From assembly GCA_021106915.1 (NCBI GenBank), contig JAIOTH010000151.1, positions 1-5,233 of the forward strand: DNA of 5,233 nucleotides, given 5' to 3'. Below are positions 1 to 5,232 of this stretch, piece after piece. Positions within the stretch are counted from its first letter, which is position 1; each line of letters starts with the position of its first letter. The translations under genes and the position numbers were made by a program. Below the pieces are notes generated by a model. It did not search any database. It was given only the letters and a program-made list of their open reading frames with translations, and was not told where the DNA came from. The stretch comes from a bacterium (GTDB lineage Bacteria > Patescibacteriota > Patescibacteriia > UBA1558 > S5-K13).

Positions 1-1038
1 ATCAAATTTTTTGATGTTTCTAAAATAAAATCCAAGATTAAAATTATTGAATTTGAAATGAACGAACCTAATTTTTGGAACGATCACCAAAAGGCTAGTC
101 AAAAATCTCAAAAATTAAAAAATCTTCAAAATAGTTTAAAAAATTGGCAAAAAATAAATCAAGATACTAAAGATCTTTTAGAAATAGCTAAGCTAGATAA
201 AGAAGAGCGAAATGTAAATTTATTAGCTGAAATTACTGATAAATATTATCAACTCGAAAAAAAATTCAAAAAACAAGAAATCACTTTATTTTTTAAAAAC
301 AAATATGATTCTCATAATGCTATTATGACTATTTTTGCTGGTGCTGGTGGAACTGAATCCCAAGATTGGGTAGCAATGTTATTGAGGATGTATTTAAGAT
401 TTTTTGAAAAAATGAATTGGAAAGCTAAAATTATTGATGAATCTAAAGGAGATGAAGCTGGCTATAAAAGTGTTACTTTAGAAATAACTGGCAATTTTAT
501 TTATGGCTACCTTAAAATAGAAGACGGAGTACATAGACTAGTCAGATTATCACCATTTGATGCCGACCATGCTCGTCATACATCATTCGCGATGGTAGAA
601 ATTTTTCCAGAAATAGCCGAAAATGAAATAAAAATTAATAATGATGACTTAAAAATTGATGTTTTTCGAGCCTCTGGAAAAGGTGGACAAGGTGTTAATA
701 CCACTGATTCGGCAGTTAGAATTACTCACTTACCTACCAATATTGTAGTCACTTGCCAAAATGAAAGATCACAATTACAAAATAAAGCTCAAGCTTTAAA
801 ATATCTTCAAGCTAAGTTAACTAAATACAATGACGAACAATCTGAAGAAGAGCGACGAAAAATCCAGGGTGAAGTCAAAGAAGCTGCTTGGGGTAATCAA
901 ATCCGTTCTTATATTCTCCATCCTTATAAAATGATTAAAGACTTAAGAAGTAGATATGAAACTGATCAAGTTGACAAAGTACTTGATGGAAATTTATTAG
1001 AATTTATCGAAAGTGTATTGAGGATAAAAAATGGATAG
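1..1038 (+). CDS. prfB: Peptide chain release factor 2 (RF2), 5' end outside window
   Basis: RF2 recognises UAA and UGA in the ribosomal A site and triggers hydrolysis of peptidyl-tRNA in the cytoplasm. The frame is open from base 1. The first in-frame ATG (58) is not the real start, because the 19 codons before it still resemble the RF2 N-terminus, and E. coli RF2 alignment places about 25 more residues upstream. Numbering from the ATG at 58: a charged helical N-domain; the conserved AGAGGTESQDW block at about 94-104; the RF2-specific codon-reading tripeptide SPF at 165-167 (RF1 has PxT); and the catalytic GGQ at 209-211, followed by the strongly conserved NTTDSAVRITHLPT and CQNERSQLQNKA blocks. 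The residue before GGQ is Lys, where Ala or Pro is usual. Including upstream residues, the protein would be about 366 aa, the normal length. It ends with TAG, and the next gene starts inside its last codons. The identification is secure; only the 5' end is unknown. Confidence 0.96.
   Translation: MKFFDVSKIKSKIKIIEFEMNEPNFWNDHQKASQKSQKLKNLQNSLKNWQKINQDTKDLLEIAKLDKEERNVNLLAEITDKYYQLEKKFKKQEITLFFKNKYDSHNAIMTIFAGAGGTESQDWVAMLLRMYLRFFEKMNWKAKIIDESKGDEAGYKSVTLEITGNFIYGYLKIEDGVHRLVRLSPFDADHARHTSFAMVEIFPEIAENEIKINNDDLKIDVFRASGKGGQGVNTTDSAVRITHLPTNIVVTCQNERSQLQNKAQALKYLQAKLTKYNDEQSEEERRKIQGEVKEAAWGNQIRSYILHPYKMIKDLRSRYETDQVDKVLDGNLLEFIESVLRIKNG
9..15 (+). promoter_or_regulatory. Candidate prfB programmed +1 frameshift site (TTT TGA T)
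   Basis: Aligning the protein with E. coli RF2 through the shared (E/N)xPxxW segment puts Phe-Asp (10-15) opposite Leu25-Asp26, the E. coli frameshift junction. In the frame one base back, the codons read CAA ATT TTT TGA, with the stop at 12-14. A Phe-tRNA on TTT (9-11) could slip +1 onto TTT (10-12) with unchanged pairing and continue with GAT, as CTT TGA C does in E. coli. Against it: no AGGGGG-like stimulator is seen in the eight bases available, the base after TGA is T rather than C, and a Phe-Asp pair preceded by T creates TTTGA by chance. The present frame is also open to the window edge. Confidence 0.35.
1020..1024 (+). promoter_or_regulatory. Shine-Dalgarno sequence for the MFS gene
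   Basis: GAGGA lies six bases upstream of the ATG at 1031, inside the last codons of prfB. It is the best ribosome binding site in the window. It fixes the start of the transporter gene and shows that this organism uses Shine-Dalgarno initiation. Confidence 0.7.
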
Positions 1039-1480
1039 TATTAAAAAAATAAAATTAGAAAAAAATTTTAGCCGGATGTTTTGGATTCAGGCATTTTTGA
1101 ATATCAGAATGATCAGTATTGTTAGTACATTATTTTTCTTACATCGTAATCTAAATCTATCTCAAATATTTTATCTAACAATCATCTGGGCTATCACAAA
1201 TCTACTTTTTGAAATACCATCCAGTTATTTAGCTGATAAATTAGGAAGAAAAAAAACAATTATTTTAGGAATCATATTCGCTTTATTATTTTGGGTGCTA
1301 TTAATATCTGCCCATAGCTTTTTAATATTTACTATTGCTCTATTTTTTGCAGCACTACAATTTACATGCTTTTCAGGAACTACTGACGCCCTAATTTATG
1401 ATACTAACAAAGAATTAGGTAAAGAGTCTAATAGTTTAAAAAAAACTAGGCAATTTTTATTCTGCTGGACTTTAATTTAA
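1031..1480 (+). CDS. MFS transporter, N-terminal fragment (helices 1-4 and part of 5)
   Basis: This is a 149-codon frame with a good ribosome binding site. Hydrophobic helices lie at about residues 16-38, 45-66, 74-94 and 97-117. The cytoplasmic loop between helices 2 and 3 carries MFS motif A as ADKLGRKK (68-75), preceded by EIPSSYL, the form common in drug/sugar-type MFS proteins. After helix 4 comes TDALIYDTNKELGKE, also typical of MFS proteins. The last residues, from about 142, are the first third of helix 5, so the product ends in mid-membrane and is unlikely to fold as a transporter by itself. Confidence 0.7.
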   Translation: MDSIKKIKLEKNFSRMFWIQAFLNIRMISIVSTLFFLHRNLNLSQIFYLTIIWAITNLLFEIPSSYLADKLGRKKTIILGIIFALLFWVLLISAHSFLIFTIALFFAALQFTCFSGTTDALIYDTNKELGKESNSLKKTRQFLFCWTLI

Positions 1481-1619
1481 AATCATTGCCCTTATAATTG
1501 GTTTTTTAATTGCCAAAGTTTTACAAGAATCACAATTTATCATTATTATATTAATCGATTTAGCTGTCACATTTACTGCCTTAATTATCGCCTTAAACTT
1601 AACAGAAGCAAATCATTAT

Positions 1620-2237
1620 ATGGATGTAGAAGAACAAGAAGCAAATATTATTAAAGACGCCTTTAAATTAATAAAAAAAGACTGGCAATTTATAAAAGCT
1701 ATTTTAAGTCGAGTAATAATATTTATTTCTATTTTTATTATCTGGAGATTTCATCAAAAATTTTTTATTGACATTGGTATATCAATTATTGCTTTAGGAA
1801 TCATTGCCTCTGGTGTTAACTTGGTAATTTTCATATTCAATCAAAATATAATAAAATTTGTAAATTCAAAAAATTTAACCAAAAAAATAAATACCTTGAA
1901 TTATTTTGTAACATTTTTTTTGGCTATACTTGTAATTAGTATATTTATATTTCCCAACAAATATTGGCTTCTTATTTTATATGGTTTAGCTACTGCTACT
2001 GAAGTAATGCGTTGGTCTCTATATTCTGAATTATATAATAAAAAAAGTTTTTCTTTTAATCGAGCTACAACACTGTCTTTATCAAATTTTTTAAAAAGCA
2101 TTATAGACATTCCCTTGTTATTTATAGTATCTGTATTAATAGGCATCAATATAATTTATCCGTTTATATTCTCATTAATATTAGCTATTATAGTAATAAT
2201 ATTTTTTCGAATCCCAAAAAAAATGAAAAATGCTTAA
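1620..2237 (+). CDS. MFS transporter, C-terminal fragment (helices 7-12)
   Basis: The first ATG in the downstream frame is at 1620. It falls in the central cytoplasmic loop, just after helix 6, so a product from here would be the C-terminal six-helix half of the transporter, 205 residues. It starts with the acidic loop DVEEQEANIIKDAFKLIKKD, followed by hydrophobic segments at about 23-43, 50-73, 90-110, 114-131 and 156-197 (the last a closely spaced pair), then a basic tail. No convincing Shine-Dalgarno sequence precedes 1620, so independent translation is doubtful. The coding frame really extends back to 1476. Confidence 0.6.
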   Translation: MDVEEQEANIIKDAFKLIKKDWQFIKAILSRVIIFISIFIIWRFHQKFFIDIGISIIALGIIASGVNLVIFIFNQNIIKFVNSKNLTKKINTLNYFVTFFLAILVISIFIFPNKYWLLILYGLATATEVMRWSLYSELYNKKSFSFNRATTLSLSNFLKSIIDIPLLFIVSVLIGINIIYPFIFSLILAIIVIIFFRIPKKMKNA

Positions 2238-2242
2238 CCCTG

Positions 2243-2269
2243 ATTAAATAAGATTGAAAATTATTTAAT
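2243..2269 (+). repeat. Hairpin 1 of the spacer (9-bp perfect stem)
   Basis: ATTAAATAA (2243-2251) is the exact reverse complement of TTATTTAAT (2261-2269), with a nine-base loop. The stem is all A-T, so it is thermodynamically weak and could arise by chance in such AT-rich DNA. Confidence 0.45.
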
Positions 2270-2272
2270 GAT

Positions 2273-2300
2273 AATTTTTATCTTTTATATTATAAAAATT
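2273..2300 (+). repeat. Hairpin 2 of the spacer (9-bp perfect stem)
   Basis: AATTTTTAT (2273-2281) pairs exactly with ATAAAAATT (2292-2300) across a ten-base loop. It begins three bases after hairpin 1 ends. It is all A-T and weak by itself; its interest lies in the series of three. Confidence 0.45.
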
Positions 2301-2322
2301 GGATAATCTTGTATTTGAATCT

Positions 2323-2350
2323 TAATTTTATCCCTTGAAGGATAAAATTA
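2323..2350 (+). terminator. Hairpin 3 of the spacer (11-bp perfect stem), possible terminator
   Basis: TAATTTTATCC (2323-2333) is the exact reverse complement of GGATAAAATTA (2340-2350), closing a six-base loop CTTGAA. This is the strongest local hairpin in the spacer. No uninterrupted T-run follows at once; the T-rich stretch starts about ten bases later. It is therefore a non-standard terminator candidate for the prfB-MFS transcript rather than a textbook one. Confidence 0.4.
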
Positions 2351-2360
2351 TCTAACAGGG

Positions 2361-2388
2361 TTGATTTATTTTTAAAAAGGAATAAGAT
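2361..2388 (+). promoter_or_regulatory. Possible sigma70-type promoter for comEC
   Basis: TTGATT (2361-2366) and TAAGAT (2383-2388) each match four of six consensus bases with a 16-base spacer, which would put the transcript start near 2395 and leave a leader of about 65 bases before comEC. Such matches are frequent in AT-rich DNA. The support is mainly that a promoter is expected here, after the putative terminator. Confidence 0.3.
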
Positions 2389-2416
2389 ATCAATAGGTCG
2401 CAATGTTTATCTGTTT

Positions 2417-2432
2417 TGGAATTTAAATTCCA
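2417..2432. promoter_or_regulatory. 16-bp perfect palindrome upstream of comEC
   Basis: TGGAATTTAAATTCCA is a perfect inverted repeat without a spacer, centred about 37 bases before the comEC start and just downstream of the putative promoter. Its form and place suit an operator for a dimeric regulator, or a short hairpin in the leader. No known operator was recognised. Confidence 0.35.
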
Positions 2433-2460
2433 TTTCAAATGAAGGCGATTTTTTTGTTTT

Positions 2461-3873
2461 ATGAAAAACTCCACTCGCAATTTAATCATCGGCATTTTAT
2501 TTATTATTGGCTTAATAATTGCCAATGCTCTTGGAATACTCGATAATATTGATCAAAATGATGAATCTCAAATTTGGTTTTATAATTCCCAAGGTTTTGA
2601 ATTTAAAAATCATCCTAAATACACTTACCAAGGAATTATAATTTCCCCACCAGATGTTAGAATTGACCATCAAAAAATTAAAATAAAAACCACTCAATTA
2701 TTAAAACCCATCAATAAAAAAATCTCTGGCAATGTTCTAGTGAAAACTCAACTATACCCTTCCTATCAATATGGAGATCAAATTGAAATTACCAGCTTTT
2801 TAATTCAACCTGAAGCAATAGAAGATTTTAAATATGATAAATATCTAGCTAAGGATAAAATTTATTCCTTGGGCTATGGAGCTAGAGTTAGATTAATTAA
2901 TCAAGATAAAACGAATCAAACTGAGCTCAATCAACTCGATAAATTCAAAAATCTGATCTTACAAACTGTCTACAATCTCAGACAAAATATTTCTGATCAA
3001 ATTAATAAAATTTGGCCCGAACCAACAGCTTCTTTTGTGAATAGCATCTTACTCGGTTATAAACGAGCGATGTCTGAAGACATAAAAGAAGAATTCAGAC
3101 GTGCTGGAGTTTCTCATATCATTGTCATTTCTGGTTTACATATAACTTTAATTACCATTCTACTCTCCAAAATACTTTATTCTTTAAATATTAATCGTAA
3201 AAAACAATTACCCATAATTTTAATAATCCTCACAATCTTTGCTTTGCTTTCTGGATTTTCGGCTTCAACTATTAGAGCTAGTATTATGGGCTTAATCGTA
3301 CTTTTCAGTCAAAATATCGGTCGTCATATTCAAAAACATTTAATTTTACTTTATACAGCTATAATTATTCTTTTAATGAATCCTTTACTCTTATTTTATG
3401 ACCTTGGTTTTCAATTAAGTTTCTTAGCTACTATTGGTTTAATTTATTTATCCCCCATATTCAAAAAACTATTCAAATTTTTACCAAACAAAATGGAAAT
3501 TCAAAGTACTTTTGTCTCTAGTTTTTCAGCAATTATTATGACTTTACCTTTAACAATTTACCAATTTAAAACAATCTCTTTATTAGCTCCAATTGCAAAT
3601 TTATTTATCTTACCTCTAATTCCTATTCTAATGCTTTTTGGTTTTATAAATATTTTAATCTCTTATTTATTTTTTCCTTTGGCTAAATATTTCGGATTTA
3701 TTGAATATATTTTATCTAAAATTTTATTTTTAATTGTTAAATTAATATCTAGCTTAAAATTTTCTAGCCTGGGTGTTAATAATTTTAATTCTACTTCTTT
3801 AATAATTTCTTACGCTTTAATCATAATAATTTTTATTTATGTTCAAAAACAAAAAAACCAAAATCTTAATTAG
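2461..3873 (+). CDS. comEC: ComEC/Rec2-type DNA uptake channel, OB-fold and Competence domains
   Basis: ComEC is the inner-membrane channel through which one strand of incoming DNA enters the cytoplasm during natural transformation. The 470 residues show an N-terminal membrane helix (8-25) and an OB-fold/DUF4131-like outer region (about 55-150) ending in EDFKYDKYLAKDKIYS, the family's FDYxxYLxxxgIy motif. The Competence domain (about 185-460) follows, with hallmark AGVSHIIVISGLHITLI (215-231), SASTIRASIMG (267-277), NPLLLFYDLGFQLSFLATIG (307-326) and a SFSAIIMTLPLTIYQF segment (354-369). It has many hydrophobic helices. The MBL domain that ends many ComEC proteins is missing and is encoded by the next, overlapping gene. 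An in-frame TGA at 2440 rules out a longer 5' end, so ATG 2461 is the start. GAAGG lies 15 bases upstream, too far for a good ribosome site. The family call is secure; whether the gene is truly split is open. Confidence 0.93.
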   Translation: MKNSTRNLIIGILFIIGLIIANALGILDNIDQNDESQIWFYNSQGFEFKNHPKYTYQGIIISPPDVRIDHQKIKIKTTQLLKPINKKISGNVLVKTQLYPSYQYGDQIEITSFLIQPEAIEDFKYDKYLAKDKIYSLGYGARVRLINQDKTNQTELNQLDKFKNLILQTVYNLRQNISDQINKIWPEPTASFVNSILLGYKRAMSEDIKEEFRRAGVSHIIVISGLHITLITILLSKILYSLNINRKKQLPIILIILTIFALLSGFSASTIRASIMGLIVLFSQNIGRHIQKHLILLYTAIIILLMNPLLLFYDLGFQLSFLATIGLIYLSPIFKKLFKFLPNKMEIQSTFVSSFSAIIMTLPLTIYQFKTISLLAPIANLFILPLIPILMLFGFINILISYLFFPLAKYFGFIEYILSKILFLIVKLISSLKFSSLGVNNFNSTSLIISYALIIIIFIYVQKQKNQNLN

Positions 3874-4690
3874 TATTTTAATTATTGTTTTATTAAGTTT
3901 TTATTATATTTATGAAGATTCTTCTAATTTTTTACGAGTTTGTTTCTTTGATGTTGGTCAAGGAGATTCTATTTTAATCAAAAGTCCCAAGGGAAAAAAT
4001 ATTCTAATTGATGGCGGACCAAGTGCTGATTTAATTCAAAAATTAGGCAATAAACATTCTTACCAAAATCACCAAATTGATATTTTAATCTTAACTCATG
4101 CCCATGCCGATCATTATTTTGGTTTAATTGAAGTTATCAAAAGATATAATATTAAATTAGTTCTCTGGTCTGGAATTGATGCCCATAATTCTAGTTATCT
4201 ACATTTTAAAAAATTAATTGAAAATTTAAATACTAAAATAGCTATTTTAGGACAAGAGTATTTAATTGAAAAAAATTTAAAAATAAAAATATTATATCCC
4301 CTTCATTATTTAGAAGAAGGAGATACGGATCTAAATAATACTTCTATTTCTTTAATTCTAAGTCATCAAAATATTGATTTCTTTTTAGCTGGCGATTTAA
4401 CTTGCGAGGGAGAAGAGGAGATTATTAAACAAAATATCAATATTAAATCCGAAATATTTAAAGCCAATCATCATGGCTCTCGTTGGTCAAATTGTAATTA
4501 TTTTTTGGACAAAGTAAAACCAGAATTAGCAATTATTCAATCTGGAATTGATAATAGCTTTGGACATCCTCATCAAGAAACTTTAGACAGATTAGAGGAG
4601 AGGAATATTGAAATTTTACGCAATGATGAGCTTGGTAATATTTGGATTTACAGTGATGGAGGGAAATATTGGATTTACCCCGTTAAATAA
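3839..4690 (+). CDS. ComEC-associated metallo-beta-lactamase fold hydrolase
   Basis: This corresponds to the C-terminal MBL domain of ComEC, proposed to act as a metal-dependent nuclease that degrades the non-transported strand outside the membrane. An N-terminal hydrophobic helix (8-24) would anchor it, with the domain facing outward. Then come DVGQGDS (38-44), LIDGG (56-60), the complete metal-binding HAHADH (87-92), LNNTSISL (165-172), LAGD (183-186), NHHGS (210-214) and FGHPH (241-245), all typical of the ComEC MBL family, so the active site looks intact. The 283 residues plus the 470 of the preceding gene equal a normal fused ComEC. The start overlaps comEC by 35 bases in the +1 frame; upstream is an in-frame TAA (3827) and no Shine-Dalgarno sequence, so translation would rely on coupling to comEC. 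Split ComEC/MBL pairs are common in CPR genomes (recalled, not checked). The stop codon lies in a hairpin arm. Confidence 0.9.
   Translation: MFKNKKTKILISILIIVLLSFYYIYEDSSNFLRVCFFDVGQGDSILIKSPKGKNILIDGGPSADLIQKLGNKHSYQNHQIDILILTHAHADHYFGLIEVIKRYNIKLVLWSGIDAHNSSYLHFKKLIENLNTKIAILGQEYLIEKNLKIKILYPLHYLEEGDTDLNNTSISLILSHQNIDFFLAGDLTCEGEEEIIKQNINIKSEIFKANHHGSRWSNCNYFLDKVKPELAIIQSGIDNSFGHPHQETLDRLEERNIEILRNDELGNIWIYSDGGKYWIYPVK
3851..3857 (+). other. A7 run in the comEC/MBL overlap (possible frame-joining site)
   Basis: Seven adenines lie inside the 35-base overlap of the two genes. Deleting one A joins the frames as IYVQKQ-KTKILISILIIV, leading without loss into DVGQGDS and giving a single ComEC of about 745 residues. 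Homopolymer runs of this length are prone to sequencing error and to polymerase slippage. A7 is also unremarkable in DNA this AT-rich. Confidence 0.4.
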
Positions 4691-4719
4691 ACCATTTCTA
4701 TTATATTTAATGGGGTAAA
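4674..4719 (+). terminator. Long hairpin across the end of the MBL gene
   Basis: TTTACCCCGTTAAATA (4674-4689) pairs with TATTTAATGGGGTAAA (4704-4719): 16 pairs, one of them G-U, with a 14-base loop. Four G-C pairs make it much stronger than chance AT pairing. It contains the final codons and part of the stop codon of the MBL gene. What follows on the + strand is an A-run, not a T-run, so it is probably a 3'-end stabiliser or a non-canonical terminator of the comEC-MBL transcript. Confidence 0.5.
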
Positions 4720-4749
4720 AAAATAGAGTCTAACCCGAAAGTTAGACTC
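4717..4749 (-). terminator. Intrinsic terminator of the minus-strand gene
   Basis: Read on the minus strand, GAGTCTAAC (4749-4741), a six-base loop and GTTAGACTC (4734-4726) form a perfect 9-bp stem, followed by TA and seven T residues (4725-4717). This is a classical Rho-independent terminator 18 bases past the stop of the minus-strand gene. It supports that gene being expressed. The T-run shares bases with the 3' arm of the opposing hairpin. Confidence 0.8.
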
Positions 4750-4766
4750 AAAATATAATTCACTAC

Positions 4767-5216
4767 TTATTCAAAAACTCTTTTACCTCCATTTTTTATT
4801 TTTTCGTATTCATTAACTAAGAATACAATCCGATCACTCGACAATTTAGTAAATTCTTCCGGTTTTACCAAGTTACAAAGAATCATGTCTTTCATAACCA
4901 TCCGAACCACCGATTCATTTCGACATCTTTTAGATAAAAAATTCCAAAGACAATCTGGTTTTGGCTTTTTATTATTACAGTCTTCTTCTGAATAACAAGG
5001 AGTTTCTCTCTCCTTTCTAGAAGACAACCACCAGTTTGGTAAATCAATTGGAAAAATATATATTTCCCTATTGTTTACTTTATTCGTATAATCCATCAAC
5101 GCAACAATGATATCTGCCATTGTCATTTGTTTGTAATTAATTGAATCACTTAAGCAATTTAATCGTTTCATATCCTTTAATATAGCATCAATAACTTCAG
5201 CATCATTAATACTCAT
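4767..5216 (-). CDS. Hypothetical protein: two helical repeats flanking a four-cysteine linker
   Basis: I do not recognise the family. The 149 residues contain an internal duplication: residues 7-49 and 101-142 align as V(I/V)xxx(I/L/M/V)xKDM, then an LNCL/LCNL-like turn, then DxIVxL and a charged end (NKVNN versus EKIKN). Each copy is predicted helical from its spacing of hydrophobic residues. Between them is an aromatic stretch (IFPIDLPNWWLSS, 54-66) and a cysteine set C74-x5-C80-x8-C89-x8-C98, which could bind zinc or form disulfides. No signal peptide or membrane helix is visible, which favours a cytoplasmic protein. The frame remains open upstream of ATG 5216 to the window edge (five more codons), so the true start may lie outside. 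It converges on comEC-MBL, so it belongs to another transcript, and has a good terminator. The gene is probably real; its function is unknown. Confidence 0.7.
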   Translation of the reverse strand: MSINDAEVIDAILKDMKRLNCLSDSINYKQMTMADIIVALMDYTNKVNNREIYIFPIDLPNWWLSSRKERETPCYSEEDCNNKKPKPDCLWNFLSKRCRNESVVRMVMKDMILCNLVKPEEFTKLSSDRIVFLVNEYEKIKNGGKRVFE

Positions 5217-5227
5217 AAAAGATATTG

Positions 5228-5232
5228 CTTCC
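5228..5232 (-). promoter_or_regulatory. Possible Shine-Dalgarno sequence of the minus-strand gene
   Basis: GGAAG on the minus strand lies 11 bases before the ATG at 5216, slightly farther than the optimum. It gives mild support for that start, but the open frame beyond it leaves an upstream start possible. Confidence 0.3.

Larger units (their letters stand above)
1031..2237 (+). pseudogene. MFS-type transporter gene split by one frameshift
   Basis: Read across one frame change, this locus encodes a 12-helix major facilitator protein of about 401 residues, the usual family length, so nothing else appears to be missing. The first frame stops with TAA at 1478-1480. The downstream frame is open from 1476 (its own stop is TAA at 1473-1475) and continues as Lys-Ile-Ile-Ala-Leu-Ile-Ile-Gly, completing helix 5. 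Skipping a single base between about 1473 and 1480 restores the protein; the sequence there is a run of short A and T tracts. The 47 codons between the break and the next in-frame ATG (1620) encode helices 5-6 and a loop. The gene overlaps prfB by 8 bases, so the two are probably co-transcribed. It may be a recent pseudogene, a sequencing indel, or a recoded gene; the first two are the more likely. The substrate cannot be told from sequence. Confidence 0.75.
2236..2362 (+). other. Nested inverted-repeat / structured spacer element
   Basis: AACCCTG (2236-2242) and its exact complement CAGGGTT (2356-2362) bracket three perfect hairpins, described separately. The left arm begins in the MFS stop codon. 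A second pairing is possible: with one bulged A (2243) the outer arms extend through TTAAATAA (2244-2251) against TTATCTAA (2348-2355) with one mismatch, giving about 14 pairs. That excludes the first hairpin and nibbles the third, so the region can take alternative folds. A T-rich stretch (2361-2373) follows, so one role could be transcription termination after the MFS gene. It could also be a structured RNA or a small decayed inverted-repeat element; no target-site duplication is seen at its ends. Confidence 0.5.

Noticed and set aside
58..60. ATG 58 as the start of prfB
   Set aside because: The upstream codons in frame still align with the RF2 N-terminus, and starting here would leave the protein about 40 residues short of the usual length.
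1901..2149. Minus-strand reading frame of 82 codons opposite the MFS C-terminal half
   Set aside because: It lies fully inside a clear membrane-protein frame, shows no recognisable motif, and is a shadow of AT-rich coding sequence.
1620..2237. Independent gene starting at ATG 1620
   Set aside because: The frame continues meaningfully upstream to 1476 with helices 5-6 of the same transporter and no ribosome site precedes 1620, so this is the downstream part of a broken gene.
2236..2362. MITE or insertion-sequence remnant
   Set aside because: The inverted ends are suggestive, but no target-site duplication flanks them (CTT on the left, GAT on the right), there is no transposase trace, and only one copy is in the window. 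It is kept as a structured element, not called mobile.
2403..2426. Seven-codon frame (ATG TTT ATC TGT TTT GGA ATT TAA) with AGG five bases upstream, a possible leader peptide before comEC
   Set aside because: It is too short, has no run of one amino acid as in known attenuation peptides, and such mini-frames are expected by chance.
2512..2697. Minus-strand reading frame of 61 codons opposite the comEC 5' end
   Set aside because: It lies opposite conserved ComEC N-terminal sequence, with no motif or signal of its own.
3852..3858. A AAA AAC heptamer in the comEC frame, a classical -1 slippery sequence
   Set aside because: A -1 shift here leads to the third frame, which stops at TAA 3867-3869. 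Entering the MBL frame needs +1, so this is not a functional -1 site for a fusion.
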